DNA of 64,000 nucleotides from Steromphala cineraria (Eukaryota > Mollusca > Gastropoda > Trochida > Trochidae), in NCBI GenBank assembly GCA_916613615.1, contig OU744726.1, positions 15,503,515 to 15,567,514 on the forward strand, read 5' to 3'. The notes beneath the pieces were generated by a model. It searched no databases, had not been told where the DNA came from, and was given only the letters and a program-made list of their open reading frames with translations. Within the stretch, counting starts at the first letter, position 1; every line of letters starts with the position of its first letter. This document shows positions 35,595 through 48,915 of the stretch, one piece after another. The position numbers and the translations under genes were made by a program.

Positions 35595-38500
35595 TACAAT
35601 GTATCAACTAAAGAGAATAACATAAGAGTGCTACTTGCTTCTGTGTTTAATATTTCAAGACAAGGCTTGAATACAAGTAATATTTAGAAACCAAGCCAAA
35701 TCTGTCATCTCTCAAAGCTCATTCTCCGCTGTCTTTATCTATGGAACAATATGAATCACTTTCAAGATGAAAGTGCATTGTTTCAACATTTTATATCAAG
35801 TGTATTGAACATATGTGGAGAGATCTTGAACATTTTAGAAAAAGATTCACTTATATCACTTGCTCACGCTTTAATTACAATAATACACATATTTCCAAAT
35901 GGAAAACATTGTTCTCTTTTCTAGTACTTTTATGACATTAACGCCGAGTAACACGTACTATGTAGTAAGTATGTAGCAGTGAATTTGCAATGTTGAGGTT
36001 TTTGAAAAAGGGTGGCATCTGAAGAAATAGATGAAGTCTTTTTTATATCAATAAGATTTCAAATCATTTCAATCATGAAAATGTATGAACATATTTAAGA
36101 AAGAGGAAAATATTTGGATAACACATGATAAAGTTCTTTTTCGTTATATTCATTGATTTCGATTGATGAAATTTGATTTGATCTAAACAAATAATACTTT
36201 ATTCGATTGTCTTTGGTTTGAGTGCTGTTTTACAAAATCAGTGACAGGAAATGAATAAATTAGATGTTAGTTTATCTGGTAGTTATTTCAGTAAAGCTTA
36301 TTTGACATTTTATTCTGTTATATAGGTCGCTCAGTTTCGAGATTTATGCAAATAAGAAAGGCGTTACTGTCAAATTGGTGTTTTTTTAAGATCACTTTAA
36401 ACTCACTACTGGTTTAGCAATAATACTATTACATTAGTTATTTTTTATTACCATTATTATTTTAGTATTTTTTGATTACCAGTAATGCTAACGTTTCATT
36501 TTTACGTTAATGCTTGTTTAAATTGCTCATAAAACATCTGTTTGTCCCTATGGTTCTATGGAAAGCAGAGGTTTCAGATAACAACAAAATGGAACTTTTG
36601 GATGATATGTAAATAATCTAGAAAACGTTTTGATAAACAGATGTAAACGATAAATTGATAATTAACCATTGTGACAATAAATACATTAACAAAGAATGAT
36701 AATAACTAAATTAACATATAAACATATTTTTTGTAATGTAGAAATGAAATTTATAGGTTTTATATATGGCAATGCAAAATTCATATTTCTCTGAAATACT
36801 TACGAAAGCTAAATGAATAAAGTTTACGTATACTGCAACGCAGTAAATTAAGATGGCTCTTATGAACCTAATATAATTTCAATATCAGAGGTTAAATTCG
36901 TTTTAACATAACCAATCTTCATAGATATAAATTGAGAAATCCATTTGTGTCAATATAGTTTGAACTTCGTTAAAATGTGAAGCTTAATTCATTTATATCT
37001 GGATATTACATTTTTGATATTTTCAAACACGATTTGCACGAGGATATTTTAAAGTAGGTTTTCCTTGTTTCTCTTTTAAGACCACACTGATTTAAAAAAT
37101 GATTTAAGAGTATAAATTTTCGGCATGCGTCCTAAGAAACAAAATAACCTTTTAAAGGATAAAAATGAAAAGGGCCAGTCATCATTTCATTCAACCAGAG
37201 ATTACAGTATGGAAGGTATTTTTATGCATGGGCAAATTATAACTCATGTATTGATATGGCGATGCTTGAATTCAATCGTTTCTGAAGTTTTAGTTACGAT
37301 TTCAAGAAATGCATTACCTTGGTGTGTTAAAAGGTTTTTAATTGCTGCTATCGATCTTTGGAATAACAGTGATCATTTATATTTGTTAAATGATAATGTA
37401 TGATATAAAATCTATTTTGAATTATAAAATAACTCAAAATACGCAAGCAATGTGACCAAGAAGGACCTATCTGTGTGTTCTCTCAACTATGCATAAGAGG
37501 GTTAGTCATGAAGAAGTTTCATCTGAAAAATAAAGAAATGGACCTAGTGGATAGCAGCAATATCGTCATTGATGACAAGGGTTAATGCTCTTACAATTTG
37601 GCAGTGTCTGCTTGTAGGGCATTCTGGTGTTATTAATTGTGATCCTGTATCTTTTTATCTTATGGCAGGAATAAAGTAATCAAAGTGATTGCAGAAGTTC
37701 TGCTGATCACCTGAAAAGCTTCCAACAAAGTGAGTAATGGACGTATCATACTATCCAGGGTATAAACTAGCTTAAATGAACTCATAACTTGTTATGACCT
37801 GTTCGAAACTTTTTAAATTAAAACTGAACATAATCCATTACATGCGAAACGCATTGCTACAAAACAACTGTTATGACCTCTATGTAACTGGCCTTAACCT
37901 CCGCCAACATTAATGCCACTTCACTCACTAACATGATGTTATTCATATTTATAAAGTAGTCCTCATATTCAGATGATCATGTAACGTCCAATCAGAAGGC
38001 AGCATTTAATTTAAAATTGTTGTGTCACATACATACATGCATACTGACGGCGGAGTGAATAAAGGCAAAATTTATTGAAATTATCAGATTTTAATTATTT
38101 GAAAAGTTTAGTATGTCTCGGTCGAACAGAACAGTAATCTGTCACTGAGCACCATTATTCATATAGAATTCCATAATTTTAGCTAGATGGATTGTTTATA
38201 TCGTGTAGTACATGTAAAAATAATATGCTGAAGTCAGCTTTCCAAGCAGAGTTAAAGGATAGGTCAACCATAAACTAATTGAATGTAACTTTGAGAGTTA
38301 TTTCAAGTTTTCTGACAGGACTCTTTAGTTACAAACCTTAACATATAATTAGATATAGAAGTTGTAATACTGGTATTTATCTGTAGGGTCTTACCTTAAT
38401 GGTAGTGTTCAGGAAAACATCCATTATCTGGTACATATAAAGTAGTTGAATAGTGCAAGGGAGCTATTTCTTTCCTATTATGTCTATTTCTTTGACCAGA

Positions 38501-39026
38501 TAAAGCTATGTTCTTAAATCAATGAAAGGCTAACACGACAATACTATTCGTTTCGTAATTTAATGAATTTCCAAAGAACAATAACTCGGGATATAAGTTG
38601 AAAGAATCTTTCTCTTAATTTACTTTACAGCAACACAAAACTATTTTTCAAAACATTTGAAATCATGCATTGTGCAATGGATATTACCTGTGTAAGCAGA
38701 TACAAATCTCCTGTCAATTTTAGATAAATGAATTTAAACAAAACATATACAAGAACAATAATCGACAGAACTTATAAACGATTCATTTTAACCGTACACC
38801 TATCCAGGGGCTATTTACAAATTCGTGATGCCTACATCTTTTGTGAACTCGTTAACTCAAGACCAATAAAATTGTTGCTGATGATACAGCTGTGCACGAA
38901 TTTTCAAATGCAATATTAATCTAGAATATGTAATTGCATATAAACGCATTTCATGATACTGCTATGTCAATGCCCACTTGGTATTTGTGCTTGAGACTTT
39001 TACCTTCGTAATCAAAACTTTCACAA

Positions 39027-39207
39027 AGCAGACTGATTAAAATCGGCCTAGTTCCGATGAATAAAATATTCAATGTATAACCATAAGATATATGCACTAG
39101 GACTCAGTGGAGAAGATACCTATTGAAACAAAAAGTTCGATTCTCGATAGAGTTAATATTTTAAAACTTGTATTCCTCGGAACTAGGCCGATTTTAATCC
39201 GACTGCT
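39027..39207. mobile_element. Old MITE in unit A, copy in A3
   Basis: Orthologue of 10547-10727, full 181 bp. The left flank is TCACAA instead of TAACAA, a later substitution. Confidence 0.75.
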
Positions 39208-40319
39208 TAACAAAGAATTGAATATTTTTTTTCAAAGAAGTACATTATGCTTTAGGTATGCAATTTAACTTTTCATTACCTGCCAATGGTGATTGTCGCG
39301 TAATTGCTGTATGTAAAAGGTAATTTCAAGCGAATTTTTCTTTGTCGTGTATTGTTACGTCTCTGTGTATCTGGATTTGATGTATTTTCGAATCAGAACC
39401 CATGTATCATCTCCTGAGACTAGACACATTTCAGATGCCATCTATGGAAAGCAGTGATTACACCCAGCACGAATATATCGTATTAATGTGTTTCTTTCAC
39501 CATTTATGCAACTGGCATGTCACTGTTCCATCCATTAGGTCAAATCGTCCGGATCTCCGAAAAGACAGCACAAATTGTTCATTTTGCAGTGTAGTTATTG
39601 TTGTAAACATATGTCTTAACAAATACTTAATAACAGCGTGTATTAAAATTCTTTCAATCTTTTGGATTTTTCCGCTTTTCCATAGTCATGGAATGGCAAT
39701 CAATAAAAGACTGCACATTAAACAATACGTGCATCTCTGTAATACATCGATTATCTTAAAACACATCTGAAATGTGTTGCTTCGTTTAATATTTTCTTGA
39801 TAATCTTTTCATTTTTTGATAACTGAATAAATTGATATGAATATCGGTTATCCCTATAAAATCTCTCTTGCAAAAGGATATTTATGTATAAAGTTCGAAA
39901 AATAACATTATGACTTTTCGACTTGAGAAAATATTTCAAACCACAGAATAGGTAAACTGTTACATAATTCATACAGTATAATCTTCAAGTTGTAATTTTC
40001 AGTGTATATCCTGCTTAGAGACATCAGTAATTACAAACTCTATCGTATTAAGAATGAACAGTAGATTCTATATTACTCCATTGCATGTTAAGGTGAAATC
40101 TTTATTCAAATAATCATGGCTTACCGTCGAGATAAGAAGCATTTCCTTGGTTATCTTTGCGGGACCTAATAGCTTTAAACACGAATGTTTTGTAGACTCA
40201 ATTTATCTAAAATCAACAAAGTAGAGGAGAAGGTCATTTAAATTGTGTTGGTTTAAGATGAATATGGTATGGTTGCTGAGGATGTGGGATATACTGCATT
40301 ATCAAACATTTAAAGTGAC

Positions 40320-40320
40320 A

Positions 40321-40366
<46 letters not shown>
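40320..40366. repeat. (GATA)n microsatellite in A3
   Basis: Uninterrupted allele of the array at 11812-11874. Confidence 0.8.
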
Positions 40367-40417
40367 GTCCTGTTTATCAAGAAATTACTACAAATATCCT
40401 CAAAGCCGTCGTGAACG

Positions 40418-40444
40418 TGACGTCATGAGCGATTCGTGACGTCA
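40418..40444. promoter_or_regulatory. Pair of CRE-like palindromes, A3
   Basis: TGACGTCA at 40418-40425 and 40437-40444, with the same 19-bp spacing as in the other A copies. Confidence 0.4.
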
Positions 40445-41073
40445 AAGCATTATTTATCATTTATTATTATTGATAATGAAAACGAATGAAATAATGAAAA
40501 AATAATGAAATGACGAAAACGTGATAATAACCCTAGGTATGAAAATATTGATATTAATTATGACAGCTCGCGTTGTAATAAAAGGGTTTTTATTATCATT
40601 GGAAATGTAGCTAGGGTTTCGACATGTTAACAAGTAGAGCTCTAACAGAATATGAGAGCCAATCGCTAACAATGGGACAACTTATTTGTGTTATTTGTGA
40701 AAGACGATTGCTGCATCATGGATATAATTTATCACGATTGAAGTTTAAGAAATTCATTTGTTGAATAAAAATTGAACTTAAAAAACACCAAAGCTGTGTG
40801 AAGTCTCAATGCGTTTGAGTGAAAATATTTATATATGATTTATTTAAAAGTGATATATCTTAGTCCTTTACGAGTTGGTAATGTTTTTAATATACATTTA
40901 CCAATAGATATTTCAACTCAAAAAAATTTAGTATAGCGTGTAAGTTATATGAGTTATCCAAGCTCTTTTATCCATTTAGCAGAACAATCTGTAATATTCA
41001 AGCACATGTTCACATTCACTGCTAATGATATCATATCGTAATGACCACATGGTGACATTTTCATAACTCCAGT

Positions 41074-41357
41074 CATCCTCGATTATCCAGCGCTTTCGTT
41101 CCGATAAATCTACACTACAAGCCCTGGAAAACTTTATGAGGTTTTACCTCGAACCAAATTTTCTCCCTTTGCAATGACTCAGCAAAACGCTTACTTGATT
41201 TGTCGAGTTGTTTACGCAAGTAGTGTCTGCGTTTCGTTTCTGATTGGATAAACTTGGATGCAAAGGGTGGTCTTTGGTTTGAGGTAAAACCTTGTAAAGT
41301 TTTCCAGGGCTTGTAGTGTAGATTTATCAGAACGAAAGCGCTGGATAATCGAGGATG
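41074..41357. mobile_element. MITE, 284 bp, with 85-bp inverted repeats and 9-bp target duplication
   Basis: Terminal inverted repeats of 85 bp (41074-41158 and 41273-41357, starting CATCCTCGATTATCC) differ at only a few bases. AACTCCAGT flanks the element at 41065-41073 and 41358-41366. A1 (near 12572) and A2 (near 23460) have a single AACTCCAGT. Long inverted repeats with a 9-bp duplication point to a Mutator-like element. No coding sequence: the open frame at 41115-41396 is an accident of the repeat. Confidence 0.9.
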
Positions 41358-42145
41358 AACTCCAGTAAGAAATAATAAAACTTTGAATATAAGCACATAA
41401 AGAGTTTAACATGATAGCTTTATTGTTTATGTCGTCCCATTTTATATCTACGGGAACCGTTATAAATATAAAGTTCTTCATCATATATCCCAGATATTCA
41501 AGAATTCATTCGGAAGTAATAATTGCAATGGTTGTATCTGAAATGCATCACTATATATATTTCCTCTCAGTACATTATTGACAAATCCAACGAAGACAAA
41601 TTAGCTGTCTCTGCATAACACATATACCAAGGACCGAATATATATACATCGTGGAGTGATTCTATGTATCTCTGGGACCTATTCTTGGTAATGGCCTGGT
41701 ATATTCAGCTCTTCTCCCTGTAAAGTGGTCAAAATAAGTGTATTTATCTGCTTGAGTGGGGGAATTGGGCTCACCTTTGTAAGATAAAGCTAAAACCAAG
41801 TCATACATGTAATAGAAGATCCAATAAAACCAAAGCGATCTCTTGTCGCCTACGTTGACTATAACATGCAATAATTGTGTTGAGGTTTTCCAACTAATCT
41901 TAATGTGTTTTGTCACTTTTATCAAAATTATGTTTAAAACTGTTAATTTCAAAGTAACAACAAAAGCTATGAACTTGATTGTATTAAAGTGTCTCATATT
42001 AAAATTTGTCATATAAGCTATCACGTATCTCTGAAAGAACTGCAAAGAGCACTAATGGTTATTCATATCATTTGTTATAACGTTAAAAGTACTTGCCTTT
42101 TTTCACTTGAATGTCTTTGGCAAGTCTTTGAATATCAGTGTCGCG

Positions 42146-42268
42146 GGTCCTGGCCACTGAGTGATCGGACTTAGGCGGTATGATGTTCAAACAGTTTATT
42201 CTGTAAAACAAAACATACACATTAGTAACATATAACATATTGCCGATCACTTAGCGGCCAGGACCTGC
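42146..42268. repeat. Inverted repeat spanning the A/B boundary
   Basis: GGTCCTGGCCACTGAGTGAT with its continuation (42147-42169) pairs with CCGATCACTTAGCGGCCAGG and its continuation near 42243-42267, with two mismatches over 23 bp and a loop of about 75 bp. The left arm includes the last bases of unit A. The same arrangement is at 57328-57449 in front of B2. Confidence 0.7.
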
Positions 42269-42469
42269 TCTAATTGGCTCCCAACGTAGGGGAGGAACTA
42301 TTCCTTAATGTCACAACACCTTGAAGTCCTTTACAGGTTCCTAATAATTATTGTATGTAAATCCTTCATAGACATATCTGCCAAATAATTGACTCGAGGA
42401 CGAGTCATTTCGTCATTTTGTGGAGGGGGTGAATGTGACAGGATGAGGTTTAAAGCATTCCTACTGGCT

Positions 42470-42546
42470 TCGGTTGGAGGGATATCTCTTTGGCCAAAGA
42501 CGTAGAGTTTAAGACTCTCATAGTTTCAGGTTCGAATCCTGCAGTA
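42470..42546 (+). repeat. tRNA-Leu-like sequence (SINE head or pseudogene)
   Basis: A box-B-like GGTTCGAATCC (near 42530), a possible anticodon arm with stem AGAG/CTCT and loop TTTAAGA (anticodon TAA, Leu), and a longer-than-usual spacer fitting a long variable arm. The acceptor stem is not convincing. A second copy lies in B2 near 57649-57725. Confidence 0.45.
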
Positions 42547-44118
42547 CATGAAAATATTGTTTGTTCTTTTCTGCTACATAAGGATAAGAATAACAATTAC
42601 CAGTAAACAACAGCACATGAAACCTCAATAATCACTCTAGTAGATTCTGGACAAAAACCAAATCAACACGTTCCCATGGCTAAATGATGTAAGTTTCTTA
42701 CCTTGTCATTTCAACTTTTCACCTTAGCCCGTCAGCAGTACCTTGACAGTTTCAAGTTCACAGACAGTCATGAAAATTTTGGAAATGTTGTATTTCAATA
42801 ACCACTTATTTCTCTTTCGAACAACGACATTATTTCTGAATTTGTAATTGATTGACTGATTTTGAGGATTATTTTGCCTTAGCAACAGTAACTTGCTGAA
42901 ATGTTGTGCCTGGGAAATCATTGTTTGGTTTATCTAGACCATGCCAACTTTCATGCCACAAATCAAAACAGCTTGTGCCTCTACTGTTGCTAGTCATATG
43001 TTATGCTATGATAAATACATGGCACAATGGCGACTTTGGGCCTAACCTGACAAAAATATAGTTCATGGTACTCAATTGTTGCATCAAGGATTGATTCAGG
43101 TGAGTGGTGATATCTGACCAATGACATATCATTAGTAACGTATTGGTGGAAACGAATAATGTAGTAAATTAGTGCACCCAGCTCGTTCAATCTTTTATTC
43201 TAATTTATGTGATAATAATCTTGAGTGTATAATTTACACTATTGACATTGTAGACAGTTTGTCAGCACGTCAATATCTGCATTAGTACAGGATCGATATA
43301 AATGACATATTGTACATGAGGTCAATAGTCAGTGTCACTCAGATATCAGATCAGTCTGAGAAGAAAATTAAGGCTGTTATTAGACAATAGGGTTCTCCAA
43401 GACATGCAAATATAGCATAATAGAAGCATGGGTCTTTTTCTCGTTTTTCAAAATTGCTGTTTCTAAGAGATTTGAGGTGTTGCTCCTTTTTCTGAATAGG
43501 TTATACTTATTTCACTAGACATTAACCATATTTTACTCAAAACATATATGTGATTTAACATTCTGTTATTGATATAAACACTTACTTATTGATTGTGTTA
43601 CAGTTATTTTCCCTGAAACAATGATATGATTAAGTAGAATCGCTTGTCGTTTGATCGTTGTTTGTTCTTTATTAAAATGAAACCGATGAGTGAAAGGTAC
43701 AACCCAGGGGCACAAACAGTATTTTCTCACCCCTCTTCTGGACCCGACAATGCAATCTATCATTTTGTGATGATGTGACCTTTGTCTGGTGCTCAAAACG
43801 TTTACTTTAATGTCATTAACACGACATTTAAAAAAAGTTGAACATTCTGTTTGAAATATCGGATGAATGAGTGTTAAGAAGCGTGAGTACATGGTTACTA
43901 ACATCAACTATGTTCAATTGAAAAGTGTTGGTTTATCATTCAAAACAAGTTCAAAACATTAGGTGAACGGTGTCAACTGTCTATGACCTCTGCCATTACA
44001 TGAAGATCACATCAGGCATTGTTCGTTTACCTATTTAGAGTTTCCAAGACACTTCATTCTAGTAATGCTGATACATCGGCGTCTCTGTATCCACCTACAC
44101 ATGTACCTCCAACCTCTA

Positions 44119-44366
44119 CCGGAGCGTAGCTAAGTGATAGAGTGTCCGCTCGTCACCCGGAAGATCGGGGTTCGATTCCTGATCGCCTCATACCAAAAGA
44201 CGTTAAAAGAAGGGAGTTGTTGATGTCTTGCTTGACGCTCAACATTGTTAAGTCAGAACAACGCATTAACTGGCGCTGCACAGTGGCTGCCGGGTGCCAT
44301 GGCCACAAATCGAATTTCCAATAGGTACATGTACTGAGGATAATAAAGTGTTATTATAATTATCAT
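44119..44366 (+). mobile_element. tRNA-derived SINE, copy in B1
   Basis: Pol III box A (TAGCTAAGTGATA at 44127) and box B (GGTTCGATTCC at 44169-44179) mark a tRNA-like head. The body contains a block with TGCTTGACGCTCAACATT that resembles the central domain of widespread invertebrate SINEs (from memory of the family, not a search). The 3' end reads GGATAATAAAGTGTTAT, almost the same as the end of the L2-like LINE at 19239-19255. The small frame 44142-44324 is a read-through of the SINE and not a gene. Confidence 0.8.
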
Positions 44367-45302
44367 AACCATACCCTGATATCTACCAAAGGAAAATGAA
44401 GAGAATTATGTGACCTTAACAATGTGAAAATACATTATTGCTTGTAAAACTCGGAACATATTTCTGGTCACATTTAAATTTCATTGAATCTACCACCTCC
44501 AGTGTTCCTTATTTGGTATCACCGAAAGCATGCATCGAGGGTTATGTCACCTTTTTTTGCTATTGTAGAAACACGTGGGCAAATTTGCCATTCCAATCCT
44601 AACTCTTGAACACTGATAGCAAATCTGTCATAATTACATTGTGTCTGTCACCATTGCTTGTTTTATGATGGAACAAAGGCACACGACCAACGAATCACGC
44701 CTATTTGGGTAACGTTATCATAAAACGAGAATGTGAATTGAAAATATGTAAATCAATGAAATGGTTCGATTGTTGCTTTAGGGATTGGCAAGGCGCAGAT
44801 GTGTGCTATTATAAATGACACATCATCAGTCAGATATTGATCTTTCTATTCATTTAAAAAATCAGTCTAAATAGTTTATCGAAGTAAATTTTCACACGTA
44901 ATTCTCAAGTCTATGAATTCAATATTTCTTTCTTTAAGATATGATGTCGAACTCAAAATATTCTAGACAATTTGCCAGTGACAGCACACCACTGTTATCA
45001 CTTGTATCGAGTTCATTCACATGATTCCAATGAGTTTTTCGAAGTCAATGAGTCACTGTCACTGTTAAATATTGAGTCAGACTAAGCTTCGGGTGTAATC
45101 TGATAAAAGATTTCCTGATACATGCAAATATGTCATGACAGTTGCTTCGATACTGTATATGAATAAATGAATATATAATTATCATATAAAATTTTTGGGT
45201 ACAAGTGAATTTTATTTTTTTAATATATTGATGTTGAATTTACTTTAAATAATGGGTACATCAATGTACTTTAAGGTAAAGCTTCGTTAATTTATTCACA
45301 TA

Positions 45303-45716
45303 GATCCCCTTTATATCATTATGGAGCAACCATAGTCTTATGATATTTTTAATTTCTGTCACTCAAAACCTGCATAGTTTTGTGATTGAATTAATTAACT
45401 CTACTTTATTCTGCCTTTATTTGTTTTTTTTCAAAAGTATTTACTATTTTGTAGTAAATTTCTATTACCGAATGGTCCAATCTAAATCATTAGAAACATA
45501 GTTGCATTTGATCCCCTTTATATCGTTATGGAGCAACCATAGTCTTATGATATTTTTAATTTCTGTCACTCAGAACCTGCATAGTTTTGTGATTGATTTA
45601 ATTAACTCTACTTTATTCTGCCTTTATTTGTTTTTTCAAAAGTATTTACTATTTTGTAGTAAATTTCTATTACCGAATGGTCCAATCTAAACCATTAGAA
45701 ACATAGTTGCATTTGA
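45303..45716. repeat. 207-bp tandem duplication in B1
   Basis: Two direct copies start with GATCCCCTTTATATC at 45303 and 45510 and end at GTTGCATTTGATC. B2 has only one copy (about 61773-61980), so the duplication arose after B was duplicated or was lost from B2. Confidence 0.85.
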
Positions 45717-47898
45717 TCTACATAGAATCCAAGAAGGATCGAAACATTATAAGAGAAAAAATAAGTAAGTGCTGGAATTTGAAATCTGAAAGCATTTACT
45801 TAAGGTTTGAATATAATCATAATCCCTGCACAGTAATCATCAGTTAACGAGTTTTTATATTTTCAAGCAATTACATCCTTTAATGCAAATAACCGGTCAA
45901 CTATAGTTGCAACACAGATGTAAATTATCAAATTCGTTTCGGTTTAAATGGAATTGAAAAAAACAATCTCCTATAATTAAGGAGAAAATGTGGAAAAATG
46001 AGAAATAATAAGGTTGGATGAAATTCACGGACATCTAATATTTTTTTGTGGAACTGCCTCGCGATATAATTGGATTAGAGTAATTCAATTTCCTGTAAGG
46101 TAAAGTGACAATTTCAATCTGTCAAGAGCAACCAGTTTATTGTTATCATGTGCAGAGATCACACTTTTATTTAATTAATGTTTGTTTTATTTGAGAAAAC
46201 AAATTGACAGTCCATGTTTTGATGGTGTCGCGATGCATGATCAATGGTATTGCTTTATAGAAAAGTGTCGACTTTTGCTGAAATTACTATTTTAATTGGT
46301 TGCTACATGTATATTGATCCGGGACATGTCAGTGTACATCGCTAGCGTGCTCCATTTGGTCCAGTATACAAATATTTGTAAAACATACAAAATAACACAA
46401 TGGAGCTGGTAATCCCATATAGCTTTAGGTAACATATCTATTCAACAAATCTTGCTCGCAGACTTTCGTGGATTATCAAACGTAACAAATTTATATACGA
46501 CGCAAAAGGATAGTTCAATTACAGGTTTTGAACGTTTCTTATCATTCAAATATTGTGTCATAAAAACCACTGAATGTATTCAAGGAAGCAGACATAACAA
46601 CTAAATTAAGAGCAATATTGATATATTGCGGAGTTATACAAATGAGACAGTGTTCTATTACTGTTTTAACTAATTTCTGAATATATATGGGCTTCCTTCT
46701 TAAACGAACTAGAGTTAACTTTAAAGTATTCAAATGCTGTCTTATTTTGGAGAAGAAATTTGTTGTGACATATAGGGTTGAACACTGTCTATATCCCAGA
46801 CAATTCTGTACAAGTTTCCCTTCTTCTCGCATAATTAGACAACTATCTAATCTATATAATATTTTAACACAAAGGCAATATTGTGTTTAGATGAGATATC
46901 ATTTGTGCATCAGTATTCAATTAAACAATGAGGAACTTGCTTAACAACAAATACAATTAGAGTGCAAAATATTCATTCATTGAAGAAAAGTTTGTTTTGT
47001 ATAATTACAACACTGTTTTAAACAGAACAGTTTTAGCTCAAATAAAAAGACAATTGGGACAACACATACCATGTAATGAATGAAAAGGGAATATACAAGA
47101 AACACCGTAAATGTAAAACTGTCGTTAACTTTTTCATTGTACCTGCAAATATCGATTTAAAAGAAGGTGCAGGTTTGATGCATTTATCGCCATTATCCTT
47201 TTGATGAGACATGGTTCTAACACTCAATACCACTCAGTACCAACAGTAGTCCCAGTAATGATGTATAGGGATGTCATGTATCTGTCAAGAACATTGATTT
47301 TGATGTCATTGCACAATGGATGATTCATCATTTGATACAATCAAATCAATTATTGAATATTTTGTTTTCGGGTGTCCAAATATCTCAATAGTACTAGTTC
47401 GAAGAAGTATTAAATTGATGATAGTATGAAAACATTACAAGCATTTGTATTGATATATGTTGATATTTCTGAAAGCCACATATTATATCTTCTTAAATAA
47501 GACATCACAACTTTCGAAAAACAAGTATAATAGACAGCAAAAGAACTATGTCAAATCTAGAATTATAATTGCAGAAAAGACTTTCTGATATTCACTTCTT
47601 CGAGCAGCAGGAGAAATAAGATTTTGCAGTTTTGACCATGAGGCCCTTGAATACGAATAAACTTTCACTTTCACCTAAATATTTTCCGTTCGCTACTTGA
47701 AAACTAGAAATTAACGTCTGTTACATGAGTCTTCTTAAAGAACAGAGTCATGGCATACGGCGATTGAATCACAACATGCAAGATCCCTTAACGTTTGCAG
47801 GAAATGTTTTGATCGGCTGAAAAAAATGTAGATTGTTTGTGTTGCTCAGAAATAGTAAAGTAAAGGGTAAAACAGCTGTAAACGTAGGAAGACGTCAC

Positions 47899-48215
47899 CA
47901 GAACTACCTTTGTGTGGGAAGAATCTCGACTGATAGAGTCTCGGATATTTGACCTAGTGACAGCATTTCAATAACTGAATGTGTATTGAAACGCTTCACA
48001 TCGATTTATCAAGTGCGATTCAGTCAGTGTCTACCAGATTATAAGACATGGACAGAACTACATCTGTGTGGGAAGAATGTCGACTGATAGAATCCCTGAT
48101 ATTTGACCTAGTGACAGCATTTCAATAACTGGATGTGTATTGCAACCACTGAAACCCTTCACATCGATTCACCCAGTGCGATTCTGTCATTGTCTCCCAC
48201 ATTATATGGAAGCAG
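47899..48215. repeat. Diverged tandem duplication of about 154 bp in B1
   Basis: CAGAACTAC at 47899 and 48053 start two direct copies sharing TGTGTGGGAAGAAT and GACCTAGTGACAGCATTTCA. The second has a small insertion. It is older than the 207-bp duplication because the copies have many differences. Confidence 0.8.
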
Positions 48216-48835
48216 TCTGAAAAGACAATTTCGGATGACAATAGCTATCGCCCAGACATGCAGATATAGCATGCTAGAAGCAAGACATTAATAGAAGCTT
48301 CTGGCTGTAATTACTATCAGAGCAGACACCCGGCGAGCCATTTCAGTGTCTCCTAATTCTCCTTTTCTGTTTATATTTTACTTCATTTCCTGATCACTAA
48401 TGAAAGTATACCCAGTGGAAAAAGTCTCTCTCTTTTTTCTTATTTACATTTTTTTATTATTTTTCATTTGTCTAAGATGTTTGGCGTTTGTAGTAGTACC
48501 AGTCTACGTCAACAGTCTACATTCTCACATATAACGTTGGAGGGTCATAGGTCGGCGAAAGGTGGACTGACTCGACCCGCTACTACATTTCGCTAGACTC
48601 CATATCGGAGTGAAACGAGTAATATTGAGGCTAGGTTTAGACTGTAGTAGTACTTAATACAATGACCTCTTTTGAGAAGAAACATTGTGACAACACAGAC
48701 CTGCTCGTCAAACGCAGTCAATAATAGAAATCAAACATACTTCACATTGATAAATTGTTCATTTGTATTAGAAAAGGATTACACCTTTACATGTCTGAGA
48801 CTGATTTAAAGACCTTCGCAGCATGTGGTGAACTA

Positions 48836-48915
48836 CAGCTGCTTACCAAAGCTTGTTTCATTACCGTAGAACTCGGGGCAAATATCATGTAATATGGTGT
48901 TCGCTTGATAATGTT
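48836..48915. mobile_element. Relic of the 614-bp MITE family
   Basis: TACAGCTGCTTACC and, further in, AAATATCATGTAATATGG align with the left end and subterminal part of the element at 34981 (TACAGCTGCGTACC and AAATATCATGTTATTTGG). No matching right end was found, so the relic is truncated or strongly diverged. Confidence 0.5.

Larger units (their letters stand above)
24291..42154. repeat. Tandem unit A, copy 3 (A3), enlarged by insertions
   Basis: Third A copy. Removing the Ngaro element (about 7.1 kb), the fold-back 33346-34151, the 614-bp MITE and the 284-bp MITE leaves somewhat under the usual length. A deletion of about 0.9 kb near 24525 (material present at 13550-14455 in A2) accounts for much of the shortfall. 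Its 3' part shares small variants with A4 that A1 and A2 lack, so A3 and A4 are the closest relatives there. Apart from the mobile elements no gene is visible. Confidence 0.8.

Noticed and set aside
37125..37403. 92-residue frame in A3
   Set aside because: The same sequence in A1 is frameshifted and in A2 rearranged. No protein family is recognised.
39402..39770. 122-residue frame in A3 and A4
   Set aside because: It is disrupted in A1 and A2 by small indels, which is not expected of a gene, and it has no recognisable domain.
41115..41484. Minus frames of 90 or more residues in A3
   Set aside because: They run through the 284-bp MITE inverted repeats and are absent in copies without the insertion.
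43566..43907. 113-residue minus frame in B1 and B2
   Set aside because: The two copies are too similar for the open frame to be informative, and the differences seen change amino acids. No domain is recognised.
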